Shown: positions 37,546 to 50,916 of the stretch, piece after piece
Layout: the number at the start of each line of letters is the position of its first letter
How positions within the stretch are numbered: position 1 is the first letter of the stretch
Assembly: GCF_030052815.1 (NCBI RefSeq)
Contig: NC_079493.1
Coordinates: 62,930,691 to 62,994,690, forward strand
Reading direction: 5' to 3'
From: Hevea brasiliensis
Taxonomy: Eukaryota; Streptophyta; Magnoliopsida; Malpighiales; Euphorbiaceae
Length of the DNA: 64,000 nucleotides
Translations under genes and position numbers: made by a program
The notes under the pieces: model-generated
The model's database searches: none
Seen by the model: the letters and a program-made list of their open reading frames with translations, nothing else
Told to the model about the DNA's origin: nothing

Positions 37546-40028
37546 CTAAATGGGACACCCCTTACCCGTTTACAGTATAGCCAAGCAAGATATGCTACAC
37601 AGTGTACAGGAACACTATATTTTATCTCAATTATTTTTATCCTTCCTTAATTTATTTCTTTATGGTTATGAAATGAAGTTTGTGAAATTTGACTCATTTA
37701 ATGCATTTATTGAAATTATAAATTCATTTGAGGTTTCGAAAATCTTATAGAAAATCCGGCAGGGTATCGGCTAAAAATGGATAAAACAGTTCCTCGAAAC
37801 CTATGAAAAACACTTCTAATACATTTTCCATCATTCTCAAACTCTATTATATCAACATAATCTCAATATTTCTCAACCATTTTTCAAAAATTCTTCTATT
37901 TGTCATTCATTCATTTCACATGATAATGATGTACAAATCATAAATAAATACTAAATTTTCATTTATAAACAAAAATTATAAATATTTGTATTAATACCAA
38001 AATATATTACATGAGTTTCAACTATACATGAGAAAATAAAAGTTCACTTATAAAATACAAATAGTACAAAATACTAAAATGGGACCTAGTGTCCTACCAA
38101 TGCATTGAAGTCTATGAGGTGACACGAATACTATGTAGATCTGTATACAAGCCTCACCCTGTCTGTGGTTTACTGGGCTCTCTATCAGTCTCTCCAGAAC
38201 CTACGGGTGGCAAAGAGCAACGCTCTAAGCAATAAAGCTTAGTGGTGCCAATAATAAAATAAAAAGAACTAAAAAGAAATTAAATATGCAGTGTATATGC
38301 TGATTTCTCATACAGACTATTTTTTTGTAATATTATTCATATGGCGTTGTTTATATTATTTATTTACTTAAATTTATCCATTTCCATTTTGGTTGCCCAA
38401 GTAACCTATACTGGATGACTGGACTGGATAAACGGGTAAACTGGCACTGGGTAATAAGTACCTCGGGCAGTCACACCATCGATCACAATGTGTCTCACGG
38501 TGTGCAACAGAACCGCTAATAAGCTGTAATAAACATTGAGTACAAGGCCAAGTATCACACTGAAATCAGAATGGCTAAAAGCCATAAAATCACAGAATGG
38601 CATAATTCCATATGCAGTACTGATAACTGAACCCTATTGGCATGCCAACCTATCCAAACTAATCTCACTAGGTGTACTAGGGCGCATTACAAAATTATTT
38701 CTTGAATATTTGTACTTAACATGTAAGATTACTATTCATTTAGTCATTTAAGTCAAAATATTGACTTTCTCATATATAATAGTTACATGAGTTCTAATCA
38801 CATAAATCTACCACATTTTGGTTCCCAAAAGTGTTGGCATTAGTTGCCAATCATTGCTTCTAACCAATGGAGAATAAATCAAAATTTTCAGTTTTGGGTG
38901 CTAGAGTTCACTATTCCATTAGGCCATTCTACAGTGAGAATTTGACCAAATGTTCTTCATTAAAGTTGTTCCTTATTGTGTCTAGTTATATTTCACTTTT
39001 TAAATCACCCCATTTGGAGTTTTCTAACTCAAGTTATGGCTATTTCACCATAACTGGTCGAATTGGCTTTACCTAGAATTTCTAGGCAATTTTGGTTCTG
39101 CCTGATTTGGTAGTTCAAATTTGACTAGCAATTTCATTTAGTTAAGTCCAGAATTCGAGTTTGTGTTCTACATGAAAGTTATTCTAATTTGCCTAAGCTT
39201 TCCATTGTTGTAAATTTTAGGTCAATTGGACCTTTCTATACTAAGTTATGACCAAATGAATGAACACTGTTCATTTGGTCATTTTGCCCAGGCAGAATTA
39301 GTGCTACCCGGATTTGGTCAATTTTTAAGGCATCCTAAGTTTGTTTTCTAGATAGGGTTCCTTCATCAAAGTTGTGCCATTATGTGTCTAATTTTATGTC
39401 TAATTGGCCTTGCACCAGTTGAATGTAACACCCCTCACCCGTCTACAGTACAGCCGAGCAAGGCGTGCTACACGGCGTGCCGGAACACCTAGTCTGTGAT
39501 TATTTCATTTCCTGAACTCAATTTGATTTTAAGAAGTCTTTAATGTAATATTCACATCATGCTGATACTATTTTCATACTTTGATAAAATCAGTATTTCA
39601 AAAATAGTAATAAAAATTTAGCAAGGTCCCATCTGTATTTCAGACAAACTGTCCTTCCAAACCTATTGAAAATAGTTTAATATGATAATATCAGAATCTC
39701 AAATATGTCACAGTCTCTATTTCTCAGTAAAGTCAATAGACTTTTACAATCATTAAATAGTTCCATAATATAGTCCATAATAATTTAAATATATCCAGAA
39801 AATCTCCATAGTATTTAATATGTATAAGATATTACAAACTTTAGAGCTTTCATAATATTACAAAATATAGGGCCGAATTTCAAAAATACAACAGAAGTAC
39901 AAAATACAAGATATCCTAAGTTCTACCATGTATGCAATGCAGTTTAGATGACTCTGAACTCCTGTGCAAATCTGATGTCTCACCCGATCGTAGGTCTGCT
40001 GGGCTCCCCAGCTGTGTCTCCAGTACCT

Positions 40029-40067
40029 ACGCGTTACAAAAGCAACGCGCTAAGCAATTTTGCTTAG
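40029..40067 (-). other. Paired LTR stem-loops (S1 copy)
   Basis: On plus: CGCGT (40030-40034) pairs with ACGCG (40045-40049), then CTAAGCA (40050-40056) pairs with TGCTTAG (40061-40067), both perfect. Confidence 0.65.
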
Positions 40068-41473
40068 TGGTGCCAAATATAAAGAAATATACACTAAAAT
40101 AAAGTAAATGAATTTATGACATCGGTATTCTTTACAATTGTTGATTCTACTTTTATTTGCTGGCATTTCAATTTGTGCTAATTTTGGTGGTGCTGTATGT
40201 CAGAAGACTGAATTTAGCTATTTGAATTTAATAGTACTTGAATTAACTGCCCGTGTAGCCTATATACTGACCAGATTGAATAAACGGATATACTGACACT
40301 GGGTACCTAGTACCTCTGGCCATCACACCATCGGTCACAAAGTGTCTCCCGGTGTGTAAATAGTGTGGCTAAAAAGCCATATAGTCAATATAGCGATAAA
40401 CCAAGAATAAATACACAATATGTGTAGCCGTAGGCTATTAAAGTCACAGTGCGGCATAATAAGCCGTAAAAACACAGTATGGCATGAAGCCATTTCCAGA
40501 ACAGCTGTTAGAATCCTATTGGCATGCCAACCTATCCAAACTAGTTAACTAGGAAAACTAGGGCACATTATAAATTAATCGTTTAATTTATCAATTTTTA
40601 GAGTTTACTAGCTATTATGTAATTCATAAGTCAATGCATATGTTGACCTTTTTAGGTACTATGGATAAGTTGTTTCTAGCATCAACATGTCACATATTGT
40701 TATTCAATATGCTGCCAATATAGTGCAATTTACCATTTTTATAAGTTGGCATTCATTGCCAAATTGCTTCAAGAATCATTGTATGTAAATGTTAAATTCT
40801 CATTTTTTGTGTGCTAGATTGGTCTAGCTTAAAGTCCTATTTCTCTTAGTTTTTAGCTTCTGATCAAAGAAGAAAAATTGTAGCTCTATGTCTTATTGCA
40901 CTCGGGGTAAAATTTCAGTTCATTCTGAGTTATATAGACTAAGATATGGTCAATTTACTAAAGCTGGACAGATTGCACCTTTAGTGCAAAATTTGGTCAA
41001 TTTTAGGTCACTTTTAGTTTTGGCAGTTTTGGTACCCGAACTTGTGCAAGCTATTTGAATTTGGTTCTGGTCATTTCTGGGCTTTGGTGTCTTCATAAGA
41101 ATTGTAGCTCTATATCTAAGCTATCTATGGTAAAACTTTCAGGACAATTGGACCTTTGTTGAGTGAGTTATGATCATCCTAATGATTACTGTTCATATGG
41201 TCAAAAATCTGGGTTGCAAGGTTGCTATTCCGGATTTGGTCATTTTTAAGGTCAGTTTCTAGGCAGAATTTTGGCAACATTTCTACATAAAAGTTGGCCT
41301 ATTTGGTGTCTAGTTTCACCCCCCATTGGCCTCATACTAATTGGGTTCACAATTTGGCACTGATAACCTAATTTAGGTACTGCCATCAATACACAACCTG
41401 CACAAAACACTTACACTTCTAATTTGATATTCCTTCTCCTCCTCATTACTTCAATATTCAATCAATGGCACTT

Positions 41474-41475
<2 letters not shown>

Positions 41476-41535
<60 letters not shown>
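41476..41535. repeat. (AT)n microsatellite inside S1
   Basis: About 30 uninterrupted AT units. E1's LTR has a short form at the matching place (near 31700, 'ccatacatatattg'), so it expanded after S1's ancestor split from E1's. Confidence 0.95.
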
Positions 41536-41538
<3 letters not shown>

Positions 41539-43780
41539 ACAAAATTCCAGCAAACAATTTTGGGCAGAACATTCAAGTGCTCAATGCACACAATTCACCA
41601 TTAAGTTCAACATTCACTTCCACCAAAATTCAACATATCTCCATATCAATATTACACATACACTTCAATATACTCATACTTCAATATCAATTGCATATGC
41701 TGCCCATAATTTAACACTGTCATATTGTAACACCCCTAAGTTCGGTAGTGCGTTGTACTGTTCCGGTGACTAGTGTTGTCCGGACAGCTAGAATGCCTAG
41801 AACTACACTTTGATATGAGTGAGGAGACATTAAATAATGAAATACAAGAAAAGAAAATACAAGAAAAATAAAGGAAAAATAATAGTAAAGAAATGCAACT
41901 AAGTTAAGCGAGCCGAGAACCCTAGCGATGGGTGACCGCACCGGGAAGTCACGGCGTGGACCGTTGACTAGCCCTGGACCGCGAGGAACCCTGGAAAATA
42001 TTTTTAGGATTTAAATAGACACCTATTGAAGTATAAATATCATTAGAAATATCAAAGAAAAATTAATTAATTAGTACAAAGAAAAGTGAGAAATCGAAAA
42101 AACGGACAAAACCCGGTGTTACCGAAAAATCGGGAATGCAACCCGAACAGGGGCATTGTGGTCATTTGACACCCCAAGTTGTCTTTTGACCTAAATGTCC
42201 ATTAAAAATACATGATATTATATTTGGAAAATGTTATGAAAAATTAAATTGATGGTACATAAATTAAATAGCAAAAATTAGGAGTTAAATGTGGAAATTG
42301 AAAACTTGGATTATTATAATGTTAATGTTAATTAGTGAAGCACTAAGTGAACACTTAGTGGACCACTTAATATGCATTTGGACAGCAGATTCATCCTCTT
42401 CTTCAACCTCTCAAATTCAGCCGAAATGCTCCCAATGAAGAACTCCATGGCCAAAGCTTCCAAGCTCCATGCATGAACTCCAATCCACCATTTCAAGCCA
42501 TAATTTCTTCACTTGTTCTTCATTAAAGTTGCTCTACATAGCTTGGGCAGTAGATAGGCAGCAAGAAATGAAAGTTTTTGTGGAGTTTTGAAGAATTTCC
42601 AAAGTGGTAAGTTTTTATTTTTTATTGTTGCTTTGTTAAAGTTTGTAAGAATGTTATGGGTGTTTGATTTATGAAGAAATTTTTGAGGTTTAATGTTGAA
42701 TGGGAATATGTACTTTTGGCAGCCATGGAAACACCTTGAAGGCAGTTCATTTGTGCTTGTAAATAGTGGATTAAAAGGTTGATTAAATATTTATGTGTAT
42801 AGGAAATCATTTGGGTGATTATACTTAGTATATGTAAATGTGTATTGAAATTTAAAGCTTGGAAATTGATGGAATATAAATGTACCATTGTGGCAGTTTG
42901 TTGACTCTTGAAGAATGCTAGAATTCAAGCTTGAATTATGGTATATTAATGTTGAATTGTGTTGGATGTTAGGGCAGTTTGAGTGTGTATATGATGGTGT
43001 GAAGTTGGACATGAAAAAAGTGTTATGGTTAGGTGATTAAATTGTTATAAATTTGGTTTAAAAATTCTGTACAAAATGGTGTATGTTGAATGTAATTGTA
43101 AGCTGCCAAAATGACCTATAATGTGTTGTGAATTATGTTTAGGTCATGGTACAACCAGAATTGGCTTGAATGTTGAGCTTGGTGAGTGTTAAAAGTGATC
43201 CTTGATGTGTATGACAGAAATGCAATAAGGCAGTTTGAGTTTTAGGCCTATAACTTTAAGTGTGTGGCTCCAATTGGTATGAGACCAATTAGAGGTGAAA
43301 CTAGGCACAAAATCTGCCAACTTTCATGAAGGAAGCATGCCAAAATTCTGCTTGCAAGGTAGCTTGAAAAATGACCAAATCCAGATTAAGTGCAAATAAG
43401 GCCTGAAAATTGACCATTTGGGCAGCAGTTAGTTTTTAGGCCATAACTCACTCAAAACAGGTCCAATTGACCTGAAATTTTAACCATGAATATTTAAGAC
43501 CCATATCTACAAGTCTTATGAAGACACCAAAGGCCAAAAATGACCATAAGCAAGTCAAACAGCTTGCATAAGTTCAGGTCCAAAAACTGGCCGAACCTAA
43601 AATGACTTAAAGTGACCTAAAATGACCAATTTTGGTGCAATTTGACTAGCAATAGTAAAATGATCATAACTTGGTCTACATAACTCAGAATGATCTGAAA
43701 TTTTGCCCCGCGTTCCATAAGACATAGATCTACAAGTTTGTAGTTTAGACCGAAACCCGAAAACCGAGGGAACTAGGTAT

Positions 43781-44003
43781 TTTCAATTGAAATAAATTAC
43801 GATTATTTATATGTTATTGTTTTAAATTGTGTTTGTGCACAATAATTATTTTTTTTAAATTTTTCAATTGAAATAAATGATGATTATTTGTACGTTATTG
43901 TTTTAAATTGTGTTTGTGCACAATAAGTTTGACTTCTTATTTTCTACTTAAAAATTTAATTCAACATTATAGTTTTAAATTGTGTCCGTGCACAATACTT
44001 TTA
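43781..44003 (+). repeat. ~81-bp tandem repeat in S2
   Basis: Units beginning TTTCAATTGAAATAAAT occur at 43781 and 43862 (period 81), with a partial third near 43970. Each contains ATTGTG-N6-CACAAT, a potential hairpin. Confidence 0.8.
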
Positions 44004-44212
44004 TATTCACTACTTTTACTAGCAAATTTTTTTGGAGAAATGAGTTATGAATAATTTTTTATTGCTTTGGTTTTGGGAATACTATTTGGAAATTATTGTG
44101 TTACCAACCTTGCAAATGGAAATTTTGAGATAAAATGTGATTTATGGTTTGTATGAAATATTATGATTTGAAATTGTTTTGATTCACACTTGGCATGACA
44201 CTGTTACTATGT

Positions 44213-44400
44213 TCCTCCTCCATTTATGGGGTGAGTGTGATATATTCCTCCCTCTTTGACCTATCAGTCTGGGGTGAGTGTGATTATGGTCCTCCCTCTT
44301 TGACTTGCCAGTCTGAGGTGAGTGTGGATGAGTACTCATTATTCAGCTAGCTTCCTCCCTCATTGATTTCGATTATTGGGGTAAGTGTGTCTTGTCGTGG
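44213..44400 (+). repeat. Degenerate direct repeats in S2
   Basis: The phrase TTCCTCCCTCTTTGAC...GGGTGAGTGTG is repeated about four times with irregular spacing (starts near 44213, 44245, 44290 and 44352). I see no coding role. Confidence 0.65.
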
Positions 44401-44649
44401 TGTACAACACGGCATGTGTGGAAAAATTGTGTCATGGCCTAAATTATGTTATCGATTGGCAACATTGTATTATTCAGTTATTTGATCGAATTGTGTTATT
44501 GATTTGCAAAACGATATTATTCAATTACTTGATCAAATTTGTGTTAGATGAATTTTGTAAATTGTGAAATGGAATTGTGAATCATTTGATTTGTGAACTG
44601 TCAATAAAAGATTTATATATCACATTTCAAATTGTTATTGTGCACCATT

Positions 44650-44664
44650 GAGTAAATTTTACTC
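44650..44664 (+). other. S2 LTR hairpin in the place of the CTAAGCA stem-loop
   Basis: GAGTAAA-T-TTTACTC, a perfect palindrome, follows CACCATT. Types A and B have CACCACTAAGCA...TGCTTAG at this place, so the structure appears kept while the sequence differs. Confidence 0.5.
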
Positions 44665-46438
44665 AGTGATAGCTTTTCATTCTTTGTGCAGTGGAAACGG
44701 TGACAGGCGATGAGCTAGGCTGCTAGTACATTCAGCGAGAAATCATCGGGTATATTGAGTATACCATATTCTGCATTTTATATTGTAATGTATGTTGACT
44801 GTATATTATATAGTGTTCTTGGTTTTGAGCAGTTGTAAATTAAAATTGTACATTAAAGTTATAAAATAAATTATGAGTTATTTGGACTTGTAAAAATTGT
44901 ATTATATTTCTTGTATCTCAGTCTTTGAAAAATTATTGTGGATTTGTGTTGAATTATGCTAGAGTTTGAGATTGAGAAAAATATTGAAGTGCTTTTTATA
45001 GGTTTTTTAAGAACTGTTTTATCCAAATTACGTAGGGCACTCTGCCAAAATTTTTTTTACAGAAATTACTAATAGTCTAAATGTGTTAGTTAATTCACCT
45101 CAGTTCAAAAAGGTTTTTAACACCTGTAAATAGTGCTCACCACTGTAAAAGAAGTAAGAAAAGTTTTTGAAAATCCCTTGTAGTGTATTTAATGGGTTAT
45201 CAGTAGGCGAAGTTGGTAATTCATTAGGTATACTACGGGATCATGTTATGCCTTACAGAGGGGTAGGGTGTGACACATATTTCATTAATAAACTTCATAT
45301 TCACACACAAATTCATGATATTATGGGCTGCCAAACATGGCAGTTTTCCAAAGCATCAAGGTTCAATTTCAAACCCTTAATTCAAGCATTACATACACAT
45401 ACTTAGATTTTAACTTACTACATCTTCCATTTGAGTTAATCAACCATAATTCCCATCCATTAGAGGTAAGAAAAACTCAAATACAATAAATATTCATAGC
45501 TGCCAAAAATGGACAATTACATATCTCAATGTTTTCTTCATTTCTCTTCACCAAAATACTCACCTCAACCTAAATACAAGGTTTACTAAAGCAAGGGAGA
45601 GATTTTGGACACTTACCAACTTTGAAGCTTATCAAAACTTCACCAAATCTTGTTTTTCTTGTTGCCAATATCTTCCCTAAGGTAAGTAGGCAAGCTTTAA
45701 TGAAGGAACCAAGTGGAAATGGTGGCTTGATCATGCACCAATAAAGGTTGCATGTGGGGCGGCAATGGTGGTTTCCATGGTGAGAGTTTCGGCTGGTTTA
45801 TGGAGCAAGGTTGAAGATGATGATTTAGCTATCCCATGGCTCGAGTTAGTGGAGTACTAAGTAATAGTTTAATGGTTAATTAGTTAAAGTTTCCTTATTT
45901 GCTCATTTAGCTCCATTCTTTTACTATTTACATATTGTATCCCATTTTAATTTTTCATGACATTTCATAAGTGCAATATCATTTATTTTTAATGTAAATT
46001 GAGGTCAAAAGGCAACTCTTGGTGTCAAATGACCAAAATGTCCCACTTGGGGTTATATTCCCAATTTTTCGGTAACACCGATTTTTGTCTGTTTCTCGAT
46101 TTTTTATTTTTCTTTGTACTAATTTACTAATTTTTCTTTGGTATTTCTATTGTTAATTACATTTCAATAAACCTTTACTTACGTCCCGAAATTTAATTCC
46201 GAGGGTTCCCCATGGTCCTGGGGTCGGCAACGGCCTTCCCGGTGAGGTTACCCATCACTGCAGTGCCGGCTTGTTTAACTTAGCTTCACTTTCTCTCTTT
46301 CATTTTTCTTTGATTTTTCTTGTATTTTCTTTTTATTTATTTCATCATTATATGTCTTTTCACTATCACCAAAGCGTAGTTCCAGATGTCCTGACTTGCC
46401 TGGACTAATATTTGGCCACTGGAGCAACAGAACGTACT

Positions 46439-49400
46439 GTAACATCCTCATTTTAGCTAGTCCGTACAGTCTACTGTTCCGGTGACCAGTGTCGGTCCGG
46501 ACAGCTAGAATGTTCGAAAAAAAAAATTTTTAACTAAAGTGAGGAACGATAAGTAACTCAAATATTAATAAGAAAAATTTAGGAAAAATTTTAAAAATAA
46601 AATACAACCAAGTTAAATGAGCCGGTGCCCTAGCGATGGGTAACCTAGTGAGAAGTTGCGGTTCTCGCAACCAGGAGCCCTAAACCTGGGGGAAAAATTA
46701 TAAAATAATTTTTGGGACTCCAGAGAAGGGTTATTGAGGTTCTTATGGCATTAGAATGCCAAGAAAATACTTAGAAAAAAAATTTTCAATTGGTAAAGAC
46801 AATTTTAGCCCGTTAAGCCAAACGGAGGGCATTCTGGTCATTTCGTCTTCAGAGATGATTTTCGGGCCAACTTGTTTAGTTAAATAAATAATTTATATAA
46901 CATAAAATATGAATAAATATTATTAAAAATTTAATTGAAATGAATTAGACAAAAAAAGGATGGAAAAAAATGGAAGAAATTGAAGTTATGACATCATAAT
47001 GATGTCATTAAAAGTCTCCCAACCAACCCAGTGTTGACACATGGCATAAGCTCATTTAAAAGAGACAAATGGGCTGGAAATGGAACAAAAAAAATCAGAC
47101 TTCTTCAACCTTTGGGGCAGCCAAAAACATGGAGAGAGAGAGAGAGAGGAAGGAAAAACTCCATTAAAGCTCACCCAAGCTCCCAACCTCACCAAATCTC
47201 ACTCCAAAACCCTAGCCTTCTTCACAAAAAATTAACCTAGCACCTTGAGGAAACTTTGGGCAGCAAAAAGAAAGGAAAATCAAGAAGTTTTCTAAGTTAG
47301 GGAAACTTTCCAATAAAGGTTAGTGACCTAACCATGAATTTTTCTTTAAATTCATGTTAATAACTTTGAATATGTGTAAAATGCAAAGAAAAAAAAATTG
47401 TTGAATACCATTTGGATGGAAACCCTAGATTCATGGCAACCATGGTTAGGGTTTGTTTGTGGTGAGTTTAATGAAATTAAAAGACCATCATGGCTGCCCA
47501 CAACATGTATTTACTAAGTGGATTGATGAAATGCAAGTTAAATGCATGATTTGAGAAGTTAGGGTTAGGGTTTGGGTATAAAAATGGGATTTTGACCATG
47601 TGATGAAGAAAATAGATTTTAATGGTCAATTAGTGACCATTTAGTTCTGTTTAAATTAAAAATCAAGTGTGTTCAGTGATGGGATTGGGTTTGGTGTGGC
47701 TGCCATGAAAGGGACCTGCAGAATGGAGTGACCTGCAGAATTGGACTTGAGTCCAGCAGGTTTGGACAGCCATAACTTGAATTGTAGAGGTTCAATTGGT
47801 GCAAGACCAATTGTACATGAAACTAGACACATAATGGCACAACTTTGGTGAAGAAACCATGCCCATAATACCAAACCAAGTGGACCAAAAGCTTGCTCAA
47901 ATCCGGGTGACCTGCAGGCTGTTTCTGCAGAATGACCAAATGAACAGTGTTCATTTGGCCATAACTCAATGTAGAAAGGTCCAATTGATCTGAAAGTTTA
48001 CCAGAAAGAAGCTGAGATATACGCCAACAACTTTCATGAAGAAAACATGCCCATAAAACCAAACCAAGTGGACCAAAAGCTTGCTCAAATCCGGGTGACC
48101 TGCAGGCTGTTTCTGCAGAATGACCAAATGAACAGTTAGTGACTGTTCATTTAGCCATAACTCAATGTAGAAAGGTCCAATTGACCTGAAATTTTACCAG
48201 AAACAAGCTAAGATATAGACCAACAACTTTCATGAAGAAACCTACCCCAAATTATGACCAGAACCTATCCAATAAGTGAGTTGCAGTCACTGTTCACTGC
48301 ACTGTAGATATGGTCAGCCCAGAAAAATTTCAATCCGGCCAGTTGTGGTTTTTGGACCATAACTTGAGCTAAAAAAACTCCAAATGGAGTGATTCAAAAA
48401 AGGAAATTCAACTAGACAAAATAAGGAACAACTTTCATTTTGATCATTTTGCCAAATTCCCACTGTAAAAATGACTAATAGAACAGTAAATATGAAACAA
48501 GAAAACTGAAATTTCTGCTTACTTAACTTTAAGCTTAGAAATGGTATTGGCAACCAATACCAACAAAATTTGAATGCAAAATGTGGTATTTTGGGAGTAT
48601 TAAAACTAATGTACCTATTGTCTATGCAAAAGTCAACATTTTGGTTGACTAATGAAGTGAATAGTAACACCAAAACTTGAAATTCAAAAATTGTAAAACT
48701 TAAAAGTGTAAAATGCCCTAGTATACCTAACAAGATTGGTTTGGATAGCTTGGCATGCCAATAGGGTTCTGTTAGCAGTACTGCATATGGCTTCGTGCCA
48801 TTCTGTGTTTCATGGCTTTCCCATGCCATTCTGTGAAATAATAGCCTTTGGCTATGTTATTTGAGTTGATATGCTTGGGTTTTGACCCTGATAATTATTA
48901 CAGCTTATTAGCTGTTCTGTTGCACACCGGGAGACACAATGTGACCGATGGTGTGATGGTCCGAGGTACTTAGTGCCCAGTGCCGTTTTACCTGTTTATC
49001 CAGTCCAGTCAACTAGTATGGGTTACTCGGGCAATGATAATAAACCGTATCAAATTTTAAGTGAATAATACTACAAACAGTACCAAAAATTAAGTCTACC
49101 CAAAAACGAAATCATACACTCTGCATAATTATTTTATTCTATTTTATTTTATTTTATATTGTCACCACTAAGCAGAATTGCTTAGCGCGTCGCTTTGCCA
49201 CGCCAGTAATCGAGAACCTAGCGGGAGCCCAGCAGACATCAGACGAGGTGAGTCTTCAGAGCTATATCAGGAGTCCAGAGTCACCTCACATTTGCACTGC
49301 ATATGGTAGGACATTAGGACTATAGGTGGCCCTTTTTTGTATTAGTTTGGATTGTAACTATAAACTCTTGTAATTATGTATTAATGTAAATATATGAAAT

Positions 49401-49805
49401 TTCATATTATTGAGATTTTCTGCATTATGTATGTTGATAAATGAAATGTTGAGAATTATTTGTGAATATGCTTCAAGTGATGAAGTGAACAGAAAAGTTT
49501 TGAAAATAATATCGTGATTGAGATTGAGATTTTGAGATTGACTTGAATATATATAATGGAGTGTGGATTTGGAAATTATTTTGGAAGTGTTTTTTTTAAA
49601 CAGGTTCATAAGAACTGTTTTGCCAATTTATAGCCGGCACTCTGCCGGATTTTCTATAAAATTTGCAGATAAATTCAGATTTATCAAAATTGAAAATAAA
49701 TGAATTATAAAGGGATAAATTGTAATAGAAACATAAATTGGTGCTCCGGCACACTGAGTGGCATAACTTGCTCGGCTACATTGTAGACGGGTAAGGGGTG
49801 TCACA
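46439..49805 (+). mobile_element. S3: type A solo LTR
   Basis: It starts TGTAACATCCTCATTTTAGC and ends GGTAAGGGGTGTCACA, 3367 bp. A perfect CGTAC duplication lies at 46434-46438 and 49806-49810. It has no PBS or interior. It carries the stem-loop CTAAGCA-N4-TGCTTAG (49168-49185), a 188-bp tandem duplication, and the palindrome CCAAATGAACA/TGTTCATTTGG (47936-47958). Confidence 0.93.
47871..48243 (+). repeat. 188-bp tandem duplication in S3
   Basis: CCAAACCAAGTGGACC recurs at 47871 and 48059, 188 bp apart, with long near-identical stretches between. It is the freshest case of the ~190-bp modules seen in all LTR types. Confidence 0.85.
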
Positions 49806-50470
49806 CGTACAGAATACATACAGTGGGGATGTTACATTGAACCTACAAAAATCAAGTTATAGCTGACCAAAGTTGTTGGACTCACATCCAGACCTGCAGG
49901 GCACATTGGACAGCATACCTAACCTCAATTCCCTATTTAATCCATTTTTTTTCCTCTTTCTTTGCTACTCATTTTCAATTCAATTTTTAACAATATTTAT
50001 TCACATTTTATTTCATAGTAATTATTTACTTAACTGGACAAGTCAGCCAAATATCATCTCTGAAGACGAAATGATCAAAATGCCCTCCGTTTGGCTTATC
50101 GAGCCAAAATCGTCTATACTGATCTAAAAGTTTTTCCAAGCATTTTCTTGGCATTCTAATGCCATCGAAACCTCAATGAATCTTCTCTGGAGTCCCAAGA
50201 ATTATTTCATGAATTTTTCCCTAGGTTTAGGGCTTCTAGCTGTGAGGACCGCAACTTCCCACTGGATTACCCATCGCTAAGGCATCGACTCATTTAACTT
50301 GGTTATATTTTGTTTCTAAAATTTCTCCTAAATTTTTCTTATAATATTTGAGTTTTTTTTATGATTCCTCACTCTAGTCTAAATATTTTTCCAGGCGTTC
50401 TAGCTGTCTGGATTGACACCGGTCACCGGAACAGTAGAATGTACGGTATTGCTACAATGAGGGTGCCACA

Positions 50471-50916
50471 GCCTCTATATCTTTAGTGCGAAGATAATTG
50501 CGGCAAGTTCTAGATCATGGGTAGGGTAGTTCTATTCATCTAGCCTTAGCTGCCTAGAAGCATAGGCGACCAACTTCCCCTCTTCCATCAATACACACCC
50601 TAACCCATTATGCGAGGCATCACTGTAGACCACAAAGTCCTTTCCTAACACTGGTTGTGTTAACACTGGTGCCTCTGTCAACATAGCCTTCAACTTCTCA
50701 AAATTGGCCTGAGATTTGTCATTATAGTCAAATCTAACATTCTTGTGTAATAACTTGGTCATTGGAGTAGCTATTAAAGAAAATCCCTTTACAAATCTTC
50801 TGTAATCCCATCAGCTGACACTATGTGTCCAAGGAATGTAATCTCACTCAACCAGAAATCACACTTGGACAACTTATCCTCAAATGCTCATCATGTTCTT
50901 CCTTGGTCTTGGAATA
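50471..50916 (-). pseudogene. E3: gypsy pol fragment (RT end to RNase H)
   Basis: On minus it encodes [40 protein letters not shown] and [11 protein letters not shown], the RT/RNase H connection and RNase H start, close to E0 at 120-420. The 50800-50916 part carries further RT remnants with deletions. E2 cuts it on the left and E4 on the right (flank GAATA 50912-50916). No LTR is visible. Confidence 0.88.

Larger units (their letters stand above)
41726..45275 (+). mobile_element. S2: type C solo LTR
   Basis: It starts TGTAACACCCCTAAGTTCGG and ends AGGGTAGGGTGTGACA, 3550 bp. A perfect CATAT duplication lies at 41721-41725 and 45276-45280. The host sequence on both sides rejoins E1's LTR around 31895. 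It diverges from types A and B but shares their overall plan: TGTAACACC start, ~190-bp modules (43245, 43440, 43663), a hairpin before the 3' third, and a TGACA end. Confidence 0.9.
39424..49836 (-). mobile_element. S1: type B solo LTR hosting S2 and S3
   Basis: Plus-strand ends are TGTAACACCCCTCACCC and GGGGATGTTACA. A perfect target duplication TTGAA lies at 39419-39423 and 49837-49841, and no PBS or interior is attached. Removing S2, S3 and their duplications leaves about 3.49 kb, close to E1's 3.76-kb LTR. Body segments around 40800-41720 and 45300-46430 align with E1's LTR. Confidence 0.92.
37551..50470 (-). repeat. E2 5' LTR (type A), interrupted by S1
   Basis: The left end TGGGACACCCC (one change from the usual TGTGACACC) abuts the PBS. 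The right end GAGGGTGCCACA at 50470 is the reverse complement of the type A start. S1 with its TTGAA duplication splits it (39424-49841). Net length is about 2.5 kb, shorter than EA's 4.2 kb, so parts are deleted. It retains a stem-loop CTAAGC-N6-GCTTAG at 38224-38241. Confidence 0.85.

Noticed and set aside
47031..47240. 69-codon frame in S3 with a GAGA run
   Set aside because: LTR-internal and without relatives elsewhere in the window; no start context or domain to support a gene.
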